Assembly: GCA_026686845.1 (NCBI GenBank)
Contig: JAIVEN010000014.1
Span: 33,688,001-33,752,000 of the forward strand
From: Adenanthera pavonina
Lineage: Eukaryota; Streptophyta; Magnoliopsida; Fabales; Fabaceae
Reading direction: 5' to 3'
Length of the DNA stretch: 64,000 bases
Below are positions 1 to 10,852 of this stretch, in pieces. The notes beneath the pieces were generated by a model, which saw only the letters and a program-made list of their open reading frames with translations, was not told the DNA's origin and did not search any database. How positions within the stretch are numbered: the stretch's first letter is position 1; every line of letters starts with the position of its first letter. The position numbers and the translations under genes were made by a program.

Positions 1-146
1 CTTTTACCCATAACAAAAGATCCTACCACAATCCTAGCAATGATTACTCAGATTTTCTTCACTTTAGACACTTTGAGCTCCTTTGATATCTTCAATTCAA
101 GCTCTTCAATGTTGGTTTGGAATCATCAAAACTTCTTGATTCAACA
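1..146 (-). repeat. Start (U3 edge) of copia 3' LTR
   Basis: On the minus strand the LTR begins TGTTGAATC at 146. The 146 bases match 10121-10266 with about three differences, which suggests a fairly recent insertion despite the coding damage. The rest of this LTR lies left of the window. Confidence 0.93.
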
Positions 147-160
147 TTCTCCCCCTTTTT
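147..160 (-). promoter_or_regulatory. Polypurine tract of copia element
   Basis: The minus strand reads AAAAAGGGGGAGAA directly against the TGTTGAATC start of the 3' LTR. This is where plus-strand DNA synthesis is primed in LTR retrotransposons. Confidence 0.9.
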
Positions 161-471
161 GATGATGACAAAATAACTTACAAACTAGATTAGTACTTGG
201 ATTTGCTCTCGCTTAACATATGCATTATATTTCAAAAGATATCATATATAACACATCAGTGAAGAGATTCAGGAAGTGATAAGTACAAATCATTGCAACA
301 AGGAATCCATTCATTTCAATACTTGTTGCTTGCAGAGACAAAATTAATCAAAGTTCTTCTAAATACACATGATAAGTACAAAATGCAAACAGTCAAAATG
401 AACAACAGAAACACAAAGCATTAAACAGCACTACAAGAGGACTCAAGCCTAAGATCTAAACAAGTCTTCAA
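161..471 (-). other. Spacer between extra ORF and polypurine tract
   Basis: About 310 bases of AT-rich DNA with no credible ORF. It is the 3' untranslated part of the copia internal region. Confidence 0.7.
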
Positions 472-2633
472 TCACTTCTTCTTTGGCTTGGTCTTCTTGC
501 TGTACGTCTTCCCAGATGGCTCAGTAGCAGATTTTCCAGTTTGCTTCTTCTTCTCCCCCTTTTTGGCATCATCAGGAAGGCCAACAAGATCAACTGGAGG
601 AGGAATCTGAGAAATTGAAATAGATTGAAGTGGCATAGGAGCAAAAGGGATTTCGGGTTCAACTAGGGACTCAGTGCTTGGTTCCTCATCAGAGATTTCC
701 AGCAGCTCTTGCATTGCCTGTCTAGAAAGAGCTAACTGAGCTCTCTGTTCCTCTGAAAGCCCACAAGCAGCAAGAGAGGGAGGAGCTGGATCATCAAAGC
801 GAAACATTTCCTCAAGCCTTCTTCTTTGAGCTTGCAGGAGAGCATTGTGAGCAATAGCCTCATAATTAACAACAGGCACAATGCTTCTCTCTTCATTGCT
901 TGCAACCTCCTGCATAGAGGTGGAAATGGCTGCAACCAGTCTTTCTACTTGCTTGGATTCTTGAATGGAAAGAATTGAATCCTGAGCAACTTCTTGCATA
1001 GGCTCATGAGGGCTTGTTTCTTGAAGTCCCTCTTCTTCCAAACCATAGTCCAAGGGTGGACTAGGACTTGGTGTTCTCATTGTTTCAGCAGGCTCAGCAT
1101 CATCATGCTCAGAGGAGGCAAGCTCGAAAGGACTTGGAGGCTCAGGGGTTGGAGAATGGATAGGCGCAGAAGAGCCTGGTTGAGGTGGAGCTGATGTGGC
1201 AGGAATTGCACTTCGAATCTCTTCATAGGCATCAGCAACCACTTTCATGTTCTTTGCCAACTGCTGTATCTGATCTTGCAGATGAGCAAACTTGGCATTT
1301 TGCTCATCTCTGATGCTAAGAATGAGTGTAGACAGGCTATCATACAACTCAGTGACCTTGGTTGGCTTGGCACAAGATGAAGGAGTGGATGGAATGTGGG
1401 TAGGCTTGGAGGGAGATAGGATAGGCACAGAGGGCTGAGGAGTAGGTCTGACAGGAGCCTCAGATGTACCTTCTTGTTGTAGGGAAGCATCTTCAACAAA
1501 GAATAGATCTTCAGTTCTTCCTGTTCCCTTTCCAACCCATCTTCCTTCATCCTTCTCAATTCCCATTCTTTGCAGTTCTTCCTCCTTGAAGATCTCAGTG
1601 GGCTTACCCTTCCCCTTCTCAAGATGCTGAATTCTGGCATATTATATAATTCTGGAGATGATAGCTGCATGGGGAGTGTGGAGTCCTTCCTCTGATCCCT
1701 TGCCTTGATCATGCGTTGGAGTATGATATGTCCCATGTTAATCAGCTTCCCACGCATGATTGCTGCCATGACATATTCCTCTGCCCTTGTTATCAGATTG
1801 AAGCTGCCTCTTTTGTTGAATATAATCCTGGACACTATGTAGTGCAGGATCCTTACTTGAACACTGAGGTCTGTGGGCTTTAATACATTTATGGGTGGCC
1901 AATTTTCCTTTCTTCTGAACAATGTCCTCAGAATTGTGCTCTCCTTGTAGTTCAGAAAGGGGCCACCTTCTTCATCAGCATTTTCTGCCTCATCCATGTA
2001 TCCAGAGGCAGTGATGTCAATCTTGAAGCCATCTTGCCCTGGGATCTCCAATACCTCATTAAACGTCTCATCAGTGAGCCAGATGGTCCTTGATCTCAGA
2101 TTGACTGCCCACTTCTTCTTCTTGCTGTTGTATTTTAAGGAGGCATACCAAGACTTCACTACCTCATCATCATACCTCTCTAATACTTCCAACAGATTCT
2201 TGTATCTCATCATCCATATACCAGCATCAAAACTATTAAAGACCAAGAAATCCTCCAAGTTTACACAATGTGGCTTGATTACCTTTTTGTTGGCAAACTT
2301 GGTGGAGTATTCCTCTTGAATTTGTGGAGTGCTCCATAATGGCAGTGTGGTAAGTTCGTATTCTCCAGATTCAGTGCTTGAGGATGAAGTGGGAGCAACA
2401 GGTTCAGCAGCAACAGGAACAGGGACTGAAGGTTCTGCTGTCTTTGAGGAAGATGGTCCAGCCTTCTGGGATTCTCCCTTGGGTGTGGATTTCTGGCGTT
2501 TGGAAGGAGTTTCTTTGTTGGATTCGGCCTTTCTCTTCAGTTTTTCTCCTTCCTTCGTGGCATATTGGGATTTAACTGAACATTTTGGGCGAGCTTTTCC
2601 TTTGCCAGCTCCTGGATTCTTGACTCTTGCCAT
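472..2633 (-). pseudogene. Additional ORF downstream of pol (SIRE env-like/aORF), one frameshift
   Basis: The ATG is at 2633-2631 and the reading frame stays open to about 1640. It then continues in another frame to the stop at 472, so one ORF of about 720 codons is broken by a single indel near 1640. The N-terminus is Lys/Arg-rich with a nuclear-localisation look (KLKRKAES, PSKRQKS). A conserved-looking globular block follows at roughly residues 95-300 (GIWMMRYKNLLEVLERYDDE, then WLTDETFNEVLEIPGQDGF). After that come a Pro/Ser-rich stretch, a likely coiled coil around 1210-1350 and a very basic C-terminus (KTYSKKTKPKKK). I see no signal peptide or membrane segment. SIRE-type elements carry such an ORF here, historically called env-like; the function is unknown. 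The features fit a nucleic-acid-binding or nuclear protein better than an envelope. Confidence 0.8.
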
Positions 2634-3584
2634 TTTCGTGGATGAATGTTGAAGAATGGAGCAAAGAATAGATTTAAAGGGTACGAAAGGAAGTTTAATC
2701 GGTGGGAAATGACGGTTTTTGATCAGAATTGAAGAGTATTGAATGCAGGATTAGAACAGACTCAGAGAGAATAGGAATAGGGTTGCGTCTATTCAAATGA
2801 AAACCGTCGGTTTTAACGTATATAACTGTCTGACAGACGAATTTTGAAGGGTCAAAATTCGAACTTTGGGCAGTTACAAGTTAAACCGTTCAGTAAAGGT
2901 TACTGACAGACGAATTTTCTTCAAAAAGTTCGTCTGACAGTGGCTTGATTCAAACAATACAAGATGAACAGACGAACTTTGTCTCAACAAAGTTCAAATT
3001 TTGAAGAATGAACATCAAGCAGCAAACAAGCCACCAAACAACAGATGAATTAACCATACAAAACTTCATCTTTCAAGGATTCAACATTGAGGAGCATGCT
3101 TCAACAGACGAATTTTAAGTTAGAAATTCGAATTTCTATACTTTGTGAAAGTTATCCAACATTCGTATGTCAAGAGATAAGCATTAGTACAATTATCATG
3201 TTGGACAGTCATAACTTTGAAATTTTGTTCTTTAAAATTCAAATTTTGAAGGGTCAACAGACGAATTTTGAGCCATCACCGAGAACTGTTCCTTCTAATA
3301 ACAGGTCGAATTTCATCTATTGGGTATCCGAAATTCGAATGTTGACCATGCTGACCTCCTTAGAAACTTAATTTTTCACGGAAATTCGTTTAACACATAA
3401 GCAATATACGAATTTCAACTATAAACACTTACAGATTTCATCCAGAAACTTAGAATTCTTGCCCTTTTCTTTACTTTTTGATTGTTCCATTCCAGTGTGC
3501 TCCATATTTCTGATTTATTGCCAATGAATCTCATGAGGAGCACCTGCAACTTAAATTGAACACACTCTGATGCTGAAGTTAGAA
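2634..3584 (-). other. Non-coding spacer after pol with iterated CAGACGAATTT motif
   Basis: About 950 bases separate the end of pol from the extra ORF. I see no coding region. The core CAGACGAA(T/C)TT, or its complement, appears near 2834, 2907, 2930, 2969, 3105 and 3258. Related TTCGAATTT palindromic pieces lie between. The same motif is repeated in the LTR. Confidence 0.75.
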
Positions 3585-4388
3585 TTAATTCAATGCTGAG
3601 ATATTTAAAAACAGTGTTGCACAAAGATTTACATACAGTTCATTGGGATTTATCATACCCAATTCTCTTCTGATTTTGCAATATCTGTCTTCTGATAGAG
3701 GCTTTGTGAGGATGTCAGCAACTTGATCTTCTGTGGGGATGTATTTCAATCTAATTTCTCCTTTTAGAACGTGATCCCTTATGAAGTGGTGCCTAACTTC
3801 AATATGTTTTGTCCTTGAATGCATGACAGGATTCTTTGTGATATTGATGGCACTTTGGTTGTCACACATTATTGGAATTTCTCTCAATTCAACCTCAAGA
3901 TCTTCCAGTTGCTGTTTCATCCAGATGATTTGGGCACAACAGCTTCCAGCTGCAACATACTCAGCCTCTATTGTGGATAAGGCTACACTGTTCTGCTTTT
4001 TGCTAAACCATGAAACTAAGGATCCTCCAAGAAACTGACAAGTTCCACTTGTGCTTTTTCTGTCAGTTTTGGATCCTGCAAAGTCAGCATCAGTGTATCC
4101 TTTGAGATCTTCTCCATTGCCCTTTGGATACCAAAGACCCATCTATGATGTTCCAATAAGATATCTGAAAATTCTTTTCACAGCAGCTGCATGGGTTTCT
4201 TTGGGACATGATTGGAACCTTGCACACATACAGACACTAAAAATAATGTCAGGTCTGCTGGCTGTTAAGTACAGCAGGGATCCAATCATTCTTCTGTACT
4301 GAATTATGTCAAATAGTTTCCCTTTTTCATTCATATCTAGTTTGGTTGCAGTAGCTATAGGTGTCCCTATTGGCTTGGCATTTTCCAT
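3585..4388 (-). pseudogene. Copia pol: end of RT domain and RNase H
   Basis: On the minus strand this reads MENAKPIGTP..., then a TAG at 4145-4143, then the RNase H domain to the stop at 3585. RNase H hallmarks are present: GYTDADFAGSKTDRKSTSG, the STIEAEYVA motif, the MCDNQSAI motif, SRTKHIEVRHHFIRDHV and the usual copia end VADILTKPL. It lies in the same frame as the RT segment upstream, interrupted by TGA at 4391-4389 where the sequence context suggests a lost glycine codon. RNase H removes the RNA template during reverse transcription. Each catalytic acidic block is visible, but the stops make it non-functional. Confidence 0.93.
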
Positions 4389-5129
4389 TCAAAACTTTTT
4401 TAGCAATTCCTTCAGATACTTGGATTGATTGAGGAAGATACCATCACTGCACTGTTTGATTTGCAATCCAAGGAAGAAGTTGAGTTCACCCATCATGGAC
4501 ATTTCGAATTCCCCCTATATTAACTTAGAAAAATTCTTGCAAAGAGATTCATTAGTAGCACCAAATATAATATCATCAACATAGATTTGAACGATCAGTA
4601 AATCTTTGTTTTCTTTCTTAGTGAATAAAGTTGTATCTACTTTTCCTCTGTTAAACCCCTTGTCAGTTAGAAAACTACTCAATCTATTATACCATGCTCT
4701 AGGGGCTTGTTTTAAATCGTAAAGAACTTTCTTCAGTTTATACACATGGTTTGGTTTTGCAGAATCCTCAAAACCTAAAGGTTGATCTACATAAACCTCT
4801 TCCATGATATATCCATTCAGAAAAGCACTCTTAACATCCATTTGATATAACAAAATATTTTTCATGCATGCATATGCTAATAAAATTCTAATTGCTTCTA
4901 ATCTAGCTACTGGAGCAAAGGTTTCTTCAAAATCAATTCCCTCTTCTTGATTATATCCTTTAGCAACCAGTCTAGCTTTATTTCTGATGATTGATCCTGA
5001 TTCATCAAGTTTATTTCTAAAAACCCATTTGGTACCTATGACAGGATGATTTTTGGGTCTAGACAATAAATCCCAGACCTGATTTCTTTCAAACTGATTT
5101 AATTCATCCTGCATAGCTACAATCTAGTA
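4389..5129 (-). pseudogene. Copia pol: reverse transcriptase core
   Basis: The minus-strand frame gives the classical copia RT order. [12 protein letters not shown] and [20 protein letters not shown] are followed by [45 protein letters not shown] and the catalytic IYVDDIIFG box. A TAG at 4517-4515 falls just after the YVDD region, and the frame continues with EFEMSMMGELNFFLGLQIKQ. Another TAG at 5126-5124 replaces what is normally a Trp in the ...TDEYW... region. YVDD is intact; the damage is three nonsense changes from here to RNase H. RT copies the element RNA to cDNA in the virus-like particle. Confidence 0.95.
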
Positions 5130-5502
5130 CTCATCAGTTAAGGCTTCCTCAGTACATTTAGGTTCAATTTGTGAGATGAAAGCATAATTAATCATTTGAT
5201 CTCTTAACTGTTTCTGGTTTTAAGTTTCTCTTAAACATTCCCTATCACTTGATCAACAGGGTGATTCCTTTGATATCTCCAAGCTCTAGGGAGTTCTTGA
5301 GATATTTCTTCATCATTTTCTTCTTCAAAATTTCTCTCCTGAATATCTTCCTCTATATTAACAGATTCAGATATTTTTGGAGGTTCAATTATACCTTTAT
5401 TAGAGATATCTAACTTTTTAAAGTTTGAAACAAGATCATCTTCATCAGAAACATGTTTAGAAGCAGTTTCATTTTCAATAAATACTACATGCACAGATTC
5501 GT
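5130..5502 (-). pseudogene. Copia pol: integrase-RT linker
   Basis: An acidic linker follows integrase (VHVVFIENETASKHVSDEDD, then a Glu-rich stretch and NHPVDQVIGNV). It sits in a different frame from integrase on one side and RT on the other, so there is one indel near 5515-5525 and one near 5230, plus an in-frame TAA just below 5230. Such acidic linkers between the integrase C-terminus and RT are normal in copia polyproteins. I infer no separate function. Confidence 0.8.
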
Positions 5503-6480
5503 CTACTGAATTAGACCTTTTATTACTCTAAATGCCTTACTTCTACTAGAATAGCCCAGAAATATACCTTCATCAGATTTGGGATCAAACTTACCCAGAT
5601 TTTCTTTCCCATTGTTGTGAATGAAGCATTTGCACCCGAACACATGGAGATGTGACAAATTTGGCTTTCTTCCCTTGTACAACTCGTATGGAGTCTTTCC
5701 AAGGATTAGTATGATGTAGGCTCTATTTATGATGTAGCTTGCTGTATTTACTGCATCAGCCCAAAATACTTGAGATAGCTCCTTTTCATTCAGTATAGCT
5801 CTAGCCATCTCTCCAATGGTTCTGTTCTTCCTTTCTACTACTCCATTCTGTTGAGGAGTTCTTGGAGCTGAGAAGTTGTGATCAATTCCTTGCTCATTGC
5901 AGTACTCCTGGAAGTATGAATTTTCAAACTCTCCTCCATGATCTGACCTGATAGACACAATAGAAATACCTTTCTCATTTTGCACTTTCTTAGCTAAGAT
6001 TATAAATGCATCAAAGGTAAATCTAGAGTAATCATCCATGTAAATCTAGAGTAATCATCCACAATTACAAGCACATACAGATTGCCACCTATACTTTTTA
6101 CCCTAGAAGGTCTAATTAAGTTCATATGCAGTAGTTCAAGTGGTCTAGTTGTGGTGACTACGTTTTTGGATTTGAAAGAAGATTTTGTTTGTTTTCCTTT
6201 TAAGCATGCATCACATTCTTTATCTTTTTCAAAAGCAATTTTTGGCAGGCCAGTGACTAGCTCGTTTTTAACCAATTTTGAAAGCTGATTCATGTTAACA
6301 TGAGCTAATCTTCTATGCCATAGCCAACTATCATTATCCTGACTAATTAAACAAACAGAATCTAAGGGAGGAAGTTCATCAAGATCAATAGTATAGCAAT
6401 TATCATCCCTTTGAGCTTTGAGGATTACTTTGTGATCACTTTTTCTGATGACCAGGCAAAACTTTGAGTCAAACAGCACC
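5503..6480 (-). pseudogene. Copia integrase, frameshifted, first catalytic Asp changed
   Basis: The zinc-binding HHCC part is visible ([18 protein letters not shown], then [14 protein letters not shown]). The DDE core has the second Asp in SIRSDHGGEFEN and the Glu in TPQQNGVVERKNRT. The first catalytic position reads [10 protein letters not shown], with Asn (AAC at 6122-6120) where copia integrases have Asp in the D-L-x-G-P context. A tandem duplication with 23-bp period (6017-6038 and 6040-6061) shifts the frame in VDDYSRFTW, and the residues that normally follow that motif are missing. The GKTPYELYKGRKPNLSHLHV and FVGC-type region downstream is intact. Integrase inserts the cDNA into the genome; this copy cannot work. 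Confidence 0.94.
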
Positions 6481-6781
6481 CAATTTCCTTTGTCACATGT
6501 TTGGCTCACACTCAGCAGATTGTGGTTGAGGCCTATCACAAACAGCACCTCTTCAATGGATGTTTCAGGATTCTTGCCCATAATGTCAATGCCAACTATT
6601 CTGCCATACTGATCACCTCCAAATGTCACCTTTCCTCCTTTCTTGTCTCTGAGGGTGATGAACTTCTCCTTGTCACCGGTCATGTGGCTTGAGCAGGCAC
6701 TATCCATATACCATTTGTTGCTCCTTTTAGCTTTGAGACAGACCTGCAAAACAGGGTTCAAGTTTTCCTTTTAGGTACTCA
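6481..6781 (-). pseudogene. Copia aspartic protease region
   Basis: The minus strand encodes KWYMDSACSSHMTGDKEKF, matching the copia protease active-site context (usually DSGCSRHMTGD), with Ala in place of the usual Gly after Asp-Ser. The gag frame reaches a TGA at 6781-6779 after GPKQI, where the context suggests a lost Trp, and the protease frame starts in another phase near 6770. At least one indel therefore lies between them. The protease would cleave the Gag-Pol polyprotein. Confidence 0.88.
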
Positions 6782-8554
6782 AATCTGTTTGGGTCCTTTT
6801 CTATCAGTAGTCTTTTCCCTAGATACAGATGTACCTTTAGAAACCCATTTAACAGTTTTGTTTAGTCCATTTTTCTTCAAAGCACAAGAGCTAGAAATAT
6901 GCCCCTTTTTGTTACTGAAGTTACAGGTGGTAAAGGGACTGCTAGATTGATAGGCAGGAAGAAAACAATGCAGATAATATTTTTGTTTTGCATGCCTTGA
7001 TTGATTATATGATTCAATATGAGGTGACGTATGATCTTTACTTTTATTTCCATTAGCATGCACAAAATGTCTTATGTATACATTCTGATTCTCCTTCCTA
7101 ATCTTTTCTTTAACGGTACATGGATCATAGCCAAGTCCAGCTTTTCCTTGTGACATTCTTTGGCTCCCCATTAAAGCAAACAACATATCTTTTCCTTTAG
7201 TAAGCCTAGACATGGTTTTTACTAAATATTCATTGGTTTGCTTTAGATCAATGCATGATTGACAGCAGACAGATTTAGCAATAGGTAGAGGTGCAATTTC
7301 AGAGATGTTTTGAGATTCTAGTTTGTTAAACTTTTTCTTAGCTAGTTTCAGTTCTTTAGCAACTTTAACAAACTCATCATGCAACTCATGAAATGCATCC
7401 AGTAATTCAGAATAGGAAGGTTCAGATTCATATACCTCTTTTTCTTGATCACTGCTGCATGGGAGTCCAGCTTCTTCAGAAGCAAGTGCCATCAAACAAA
7501 TGTTAGCAATCTCATCTTCATCTTCTCCTTCCTCATTTGAGCTGTTGCCCTAGATTGACAAGATGTAGGCTTTCTTCTTTTTCCCTTTGTCAGCAGCTTT
7601 CTTTTCTTTCTCTTGCTTCTTTAGGAATTGAGGACAATCCCATTTGATGTGTCCCTGCTTTTTGCACTCATAGCAAGTTACTGGTTCTTTTGCTTCTCTT
7701 TTGCTTTCTCCAGCTGCTCCCTTTTTGAAGATTCTCTTGTTTCTCTTTTTGCTGTAGAATCTTCCGAATTTTCTGACCATCATAGCCAGAGTTTCTTCAT
7801 CCAGCTCGTCTCCTTCATCAGGTTCTTCTTCTTTTTCTTCAGCGGCTTTGAGGGCAAGACCTTTCTTCTTTCTGTCATGTCCAGCTTCCTTGAGAGCTTT
7901 CATTTTTTCTTCATACTCCTCAAGGCTGCCGAAAAGAGCTGTGACAGAGGCCATTGATTCTCCTCTGGCTTCCTCTATTGCTGTCACCTTGGGTTGCCAT
8001 TCCAGAGGGAGAGCTCTGAGTATTTTCCTTACTTTCTCTATTTAAGTATACTCATTTCCCAGGCTCTTCAGCTGATTCACAATGAGAGTGAATCTCTTTT
8101 GTAGCTCTTTCACAGTTTCTCCTTCTGCCATTCTAAAACATTCATATTCCCCAATGCATGTGTTCAATCTATTTTCCCTGACTCCAGTTGTTCCTTCATG
8201 CGCAATCTGCAGGGTGTCCCACATTCCTTTAGCAGTGGAGCATTTTGAGACTCTATAGAATTCGTCTTGGTTCAGGGCATTGACTAAACAATGCTTTACC
8301 TTGAAGTTTAGCAAGACTCTCCTTCTGTCTTCTTCATTCCATTCAGCTTCTGGCTTCTCTTTGTATTTTCCATCATCTGTTAAAGCCATTGGGACAAAAT
8401 CTCCTTTCTCAATGACAGACCAGATGTCAAGATCAATTGATTGGAGATAGATTTGCATCCTCATCTTCCAGTACCCATAATGTTCTCTACTGAAGCCAGG
8501 TGGTCTATTTGTGTTGTTCCCTTCTGGTAATATGCTTGCTCCAAAGCCAGCCAT
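6782..8554 (-). pseudogene. Copia Gag with CCHC zinc knuckle, two in-frame stops
   Basis: I place the start at ATG 8554-8552 (MAGFGASILPEGNNTNRPPG); the longer frame upstream begins with GTG inside the PBS and is not real. The capsid-like UBN2/gag-polypeptide region (REHYGYWKMRMQIYLQSID, MWDTLQIAHEGT) is followed by TAA at 8044-8042. The same frame resumes with the usual TAIEEARG segment, a charged coiled coil, the knuckle CYECKKQGHIKWDC (about 7630-7680) and TAG at 7552-7550. A long Glu/Lys-rich tail follows, with a second Cys pair (SVCCQSCIDL). Gag forms the virus-like particle and binds RNA. Nothing but the two stops and the TGA at 6781 breaks this frame. Confidence 0.93.
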
Positions 8555-8591
8555 CTTAATTCCCAGACTGTGAGATCCTTTGATTGGGAAT

Positions 8592-8607
8592 CCAGGCTTT
8601 GATACCA
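8592..8607 (-). promoter_or_regulatory. Copia primer-binding site
   Basis: The minus strand reads TGGTATCAAAGCCTGG, complementary to the 3' end of plant initiator tRNA-Met apart from A for G at the ninth base. It lies between the 5' LTR and gag. Confidence 0.88.
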
Positions 8608-8621
8608 CTTATTAGTTAGGC

Positions 8622-10266
8622 TGACTTCCCAAGAGGGGGGGTGAATTGGGAAGATTAGAAATTTTCTTCACAAAGTGAAAATGATGAAGAAAGCAAGGTA
8701 TAATGAAAAACAGAGTATAAAGCAATAAGCTAAAAGAGAAGAGATAGGGAGAAGAAAAACTCAGATATTTATCCTGATTCGGTCTCTCCACTTGACTTAC
8801 GTCCAGTCCCCAAGTCACCACTTGAGATTTTCCACTATACTGCAAGAATTCAAGGGCTTCTTGCAAATACCACAGTACAACGTGTATGCTCTGTTTTCTA
8901 GAGCTCACTCAATCACTCTTAGCATTTTCACTATGTACTTTACAATCCCTTGTGATATCTCCTCACAAGTAAATCTATCTTCCAGATGAAGATTAGATTG
9001 TTTACAAAGTGAAACTCTTTTGAATAGAGTGAATATGAAAGTTGAAGTGCAAGTATTGAAGTAAGAGGGTAAAAGTCTTTTTGGGGAAGAAGATTTGACA
9101 GAGTTTCAGTATATACAAAGTTTGATTCGTTACCCACAACTTCAAATGATGTTATATTTATAGATTTAGGTCTCAAATGTCCGTTAGAGACAAAATCTAT
9201 CCGTTGGAGAAGTTATCCAACGGTTACTCTGAAAAACTATCCGTTAACCAACCGCATTTAATGCTTCTGACATACTGAAATTCGAATTTTGGTTGGTCAA
9301 CAGACGAATTTCGAAGGAACCGAAGTTTAAAGCTTCCAATGTTGAAATACTGAAGTTCGTCTGTTCATGAAGTGAAATTCGAATTTTGAAACTTAGAAAA
9401 TGTTTCCATGTTGTGACATACGAATTTTCAAGTGAAAATTTTTTCTGTTAAGTGTGAACAGTGTTTTCAATTTGCTACAGTGTCCTCGAAATTTGAATTT
9501 TGGAACCCCAAAATTCGTCTGTCCGCAGCAGGCTCAAAAGGCATAATAGTTCATTTTCTTCAAAATTTGAATTTTCAAATAGTGAAGTTCGTCTGTCAGA
9601 GAGACCTCTTTTCAGACTTACTTCAACATTCGAATTTGTAAACATTGTCCTTCGTATGTCATTCATGTCATTTTAACAGACTCACAACTTTAACTTCTGA
9701 AATTCGAATTTCCATGTTCAAAGTTCGTCTGTCAGTGAGCAATTTTGAAACTCAATATGATCTTGATTTCAGATGAATTTTAACATTGTTTCAGATGAAT
9801 TTCTTCAGTTTTCATAAATTTCATTTTGTTTGAAATTTGAATGTTCAAAACCTGAAGTTCGTCTGTTACTCAACAGCTTCTTTCAGATGCTTATGAAAAT
9901 TCAAATTTTGAACAATCAAAATTCATCTGTCAGAGAGGCATCTCTTCAGACTTACTCAGTTTTAGCTCGAAATTCGAATTTCCAAAGTCAAAGTTTGAAT
10001 TTCCCGTATGACAGTTCAATGTAAACTTTTCAAACTTCGTCTGTTGGTGGGTATTTTTCAAATATTTCATAATTTAACATAAAATCAAGGTTTTAAAACG
10101 TTTTTCTATCAAATCAAAGTCTTTTACCCATAACAAAAGATCCTACCACAATCCTAGCAATAATTACTCAGATTTTCTTCACTTTAGACACTTTGAGCTC
10201 CTTTGATATCTTCAATCCAAGCTCTTCAATGTTGGTTTGGAATCATCAAAACTTCTTGATTCAACA
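8622..10266 (-). repeat. Copia 5' LTR, about 1.65 kb
   Basis: The outer edge (TGTTGAATC on the minus strand, 10266) is fixed by its match to 1-146. The inner edge is approximate, because the matching end of the 3' LTR lies outside the window. I use the last CA dinucleotide before the PBS. U3 holds many copies of the CAGACGAA(T/C)TT core (near 9302, 9356, 9515, 9590, 9724, 9858, 9920 and 10035, in both orientations). Confidence 0.85.
9151..9163 (-). promoter_or_regulatory. Candidate TATA box in copia LTR
   Basis: The minus strand reads CTATAAATATAAC within the LTR, downstream of the iterated motif block. Its position and sequence fit a Pol II TATA element that would define the U3/R border. 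This rests on sequence alone. Confidence 0.5.
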
Positions 10267-10590
10267 ATCTTATCCTTATTTTTTGACAAATCAGTGACGA
10301 AAACTTTCATAACAAAGCATTCTATCACTAATTGGTCAATAATTCGTTAGTGATTTAATTAATAATTTAATGATTTATATAATTTATTTAAATTGTTAAC
10401 ATGTTATAATTTAAATTAAAATTAAATAATTTAGTTATTTCAAAAATTAGATAAGGTATAATTTGGTATAATTAACATATGGATTCCATTCTCAATATAT
10501 ATATAGTGGTACATACTCTCCATTTTTGTTTGCAATCATTATAATTAATTTATTCTATAACATATAATGCATCAATATATAACACATATA
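10267..10590. other. AT-rich spacer, nothing recognised
   Basis: Flank of the copia insertion; I see no coding or structured feature. Confidence 0.6.
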
Positions 10591-10852
10591 TACTATCTTC
10601 GATTCCAAATATAAGAAACAAATAATTAATTCATACATACTTAGAACAATTATAAGAAGCTGGGGTTATTAAATCTGTCAAAAATTCAAATTAGTTTAAA
10701 AAAGTGGCATTTAATGTTTAGCACTTCTATCTTGTAATTAATGAAAAATTAATTGTAGTTACTTATTTAATGAAGGGTAAAATTAAAAAAAATAAACAAA
10801 CACATCAAACAATTTATATTTGTATCTTACATTTTGGATACGGATGGATTTA
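10591..10852. mobile_element. Mariner-type MITE, diverged
   Basis: The left end TACTATCTTCGATTCCAAAT and the reverse complement of the right end (...CCATCCGTATCCAAAATGTA) are imperfect inverted repeats of the plant CTCCCTCCGTCCC-like type. The length of about 260 bp and the lack of coding fit a MITE. Confidence 0.55.

Larger units (their letters stand above)
1..10266 (-). mobile_element. SIRE-type Ty1/copia LTR retrotransposon, degenerate, 3' LTR cut by window
   Basis: The first 146 bases recur almost unchanged at 10121-10266, each copy ending in ...GATTCAACA, so these are the two LTRs of one minus-strand element. Between them, in element order, lie a tRNA-Met-type PBS, gag with a CCHC knuckle, protease, integrase, RT, RNase H, an additional ORF and a polypurine tract. 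Integrase before RT defines Ty1/copia. LTRs of about 1.65 kb and an extra ORF after pol are typical of the SIRE lineage. Every coding segment has stop codons or frameshifts, so it cannot move on its own. The candidate right target-site copy is ATCTT at 10267-10271; the left copy lies outside the window. Confidence 0.95.

Noticed and set aside
1996..2652. Plus-strand ORFs opposite the copia extra ORF
   Set aside because: Mirror frames of the real minus-strand gene.
8555..8608. Upstream extension of copia gag from a GTG at 8608
   Set aside because: It lies in the PBS and leader; the first ATG at 8554 gives the normal Gag start.
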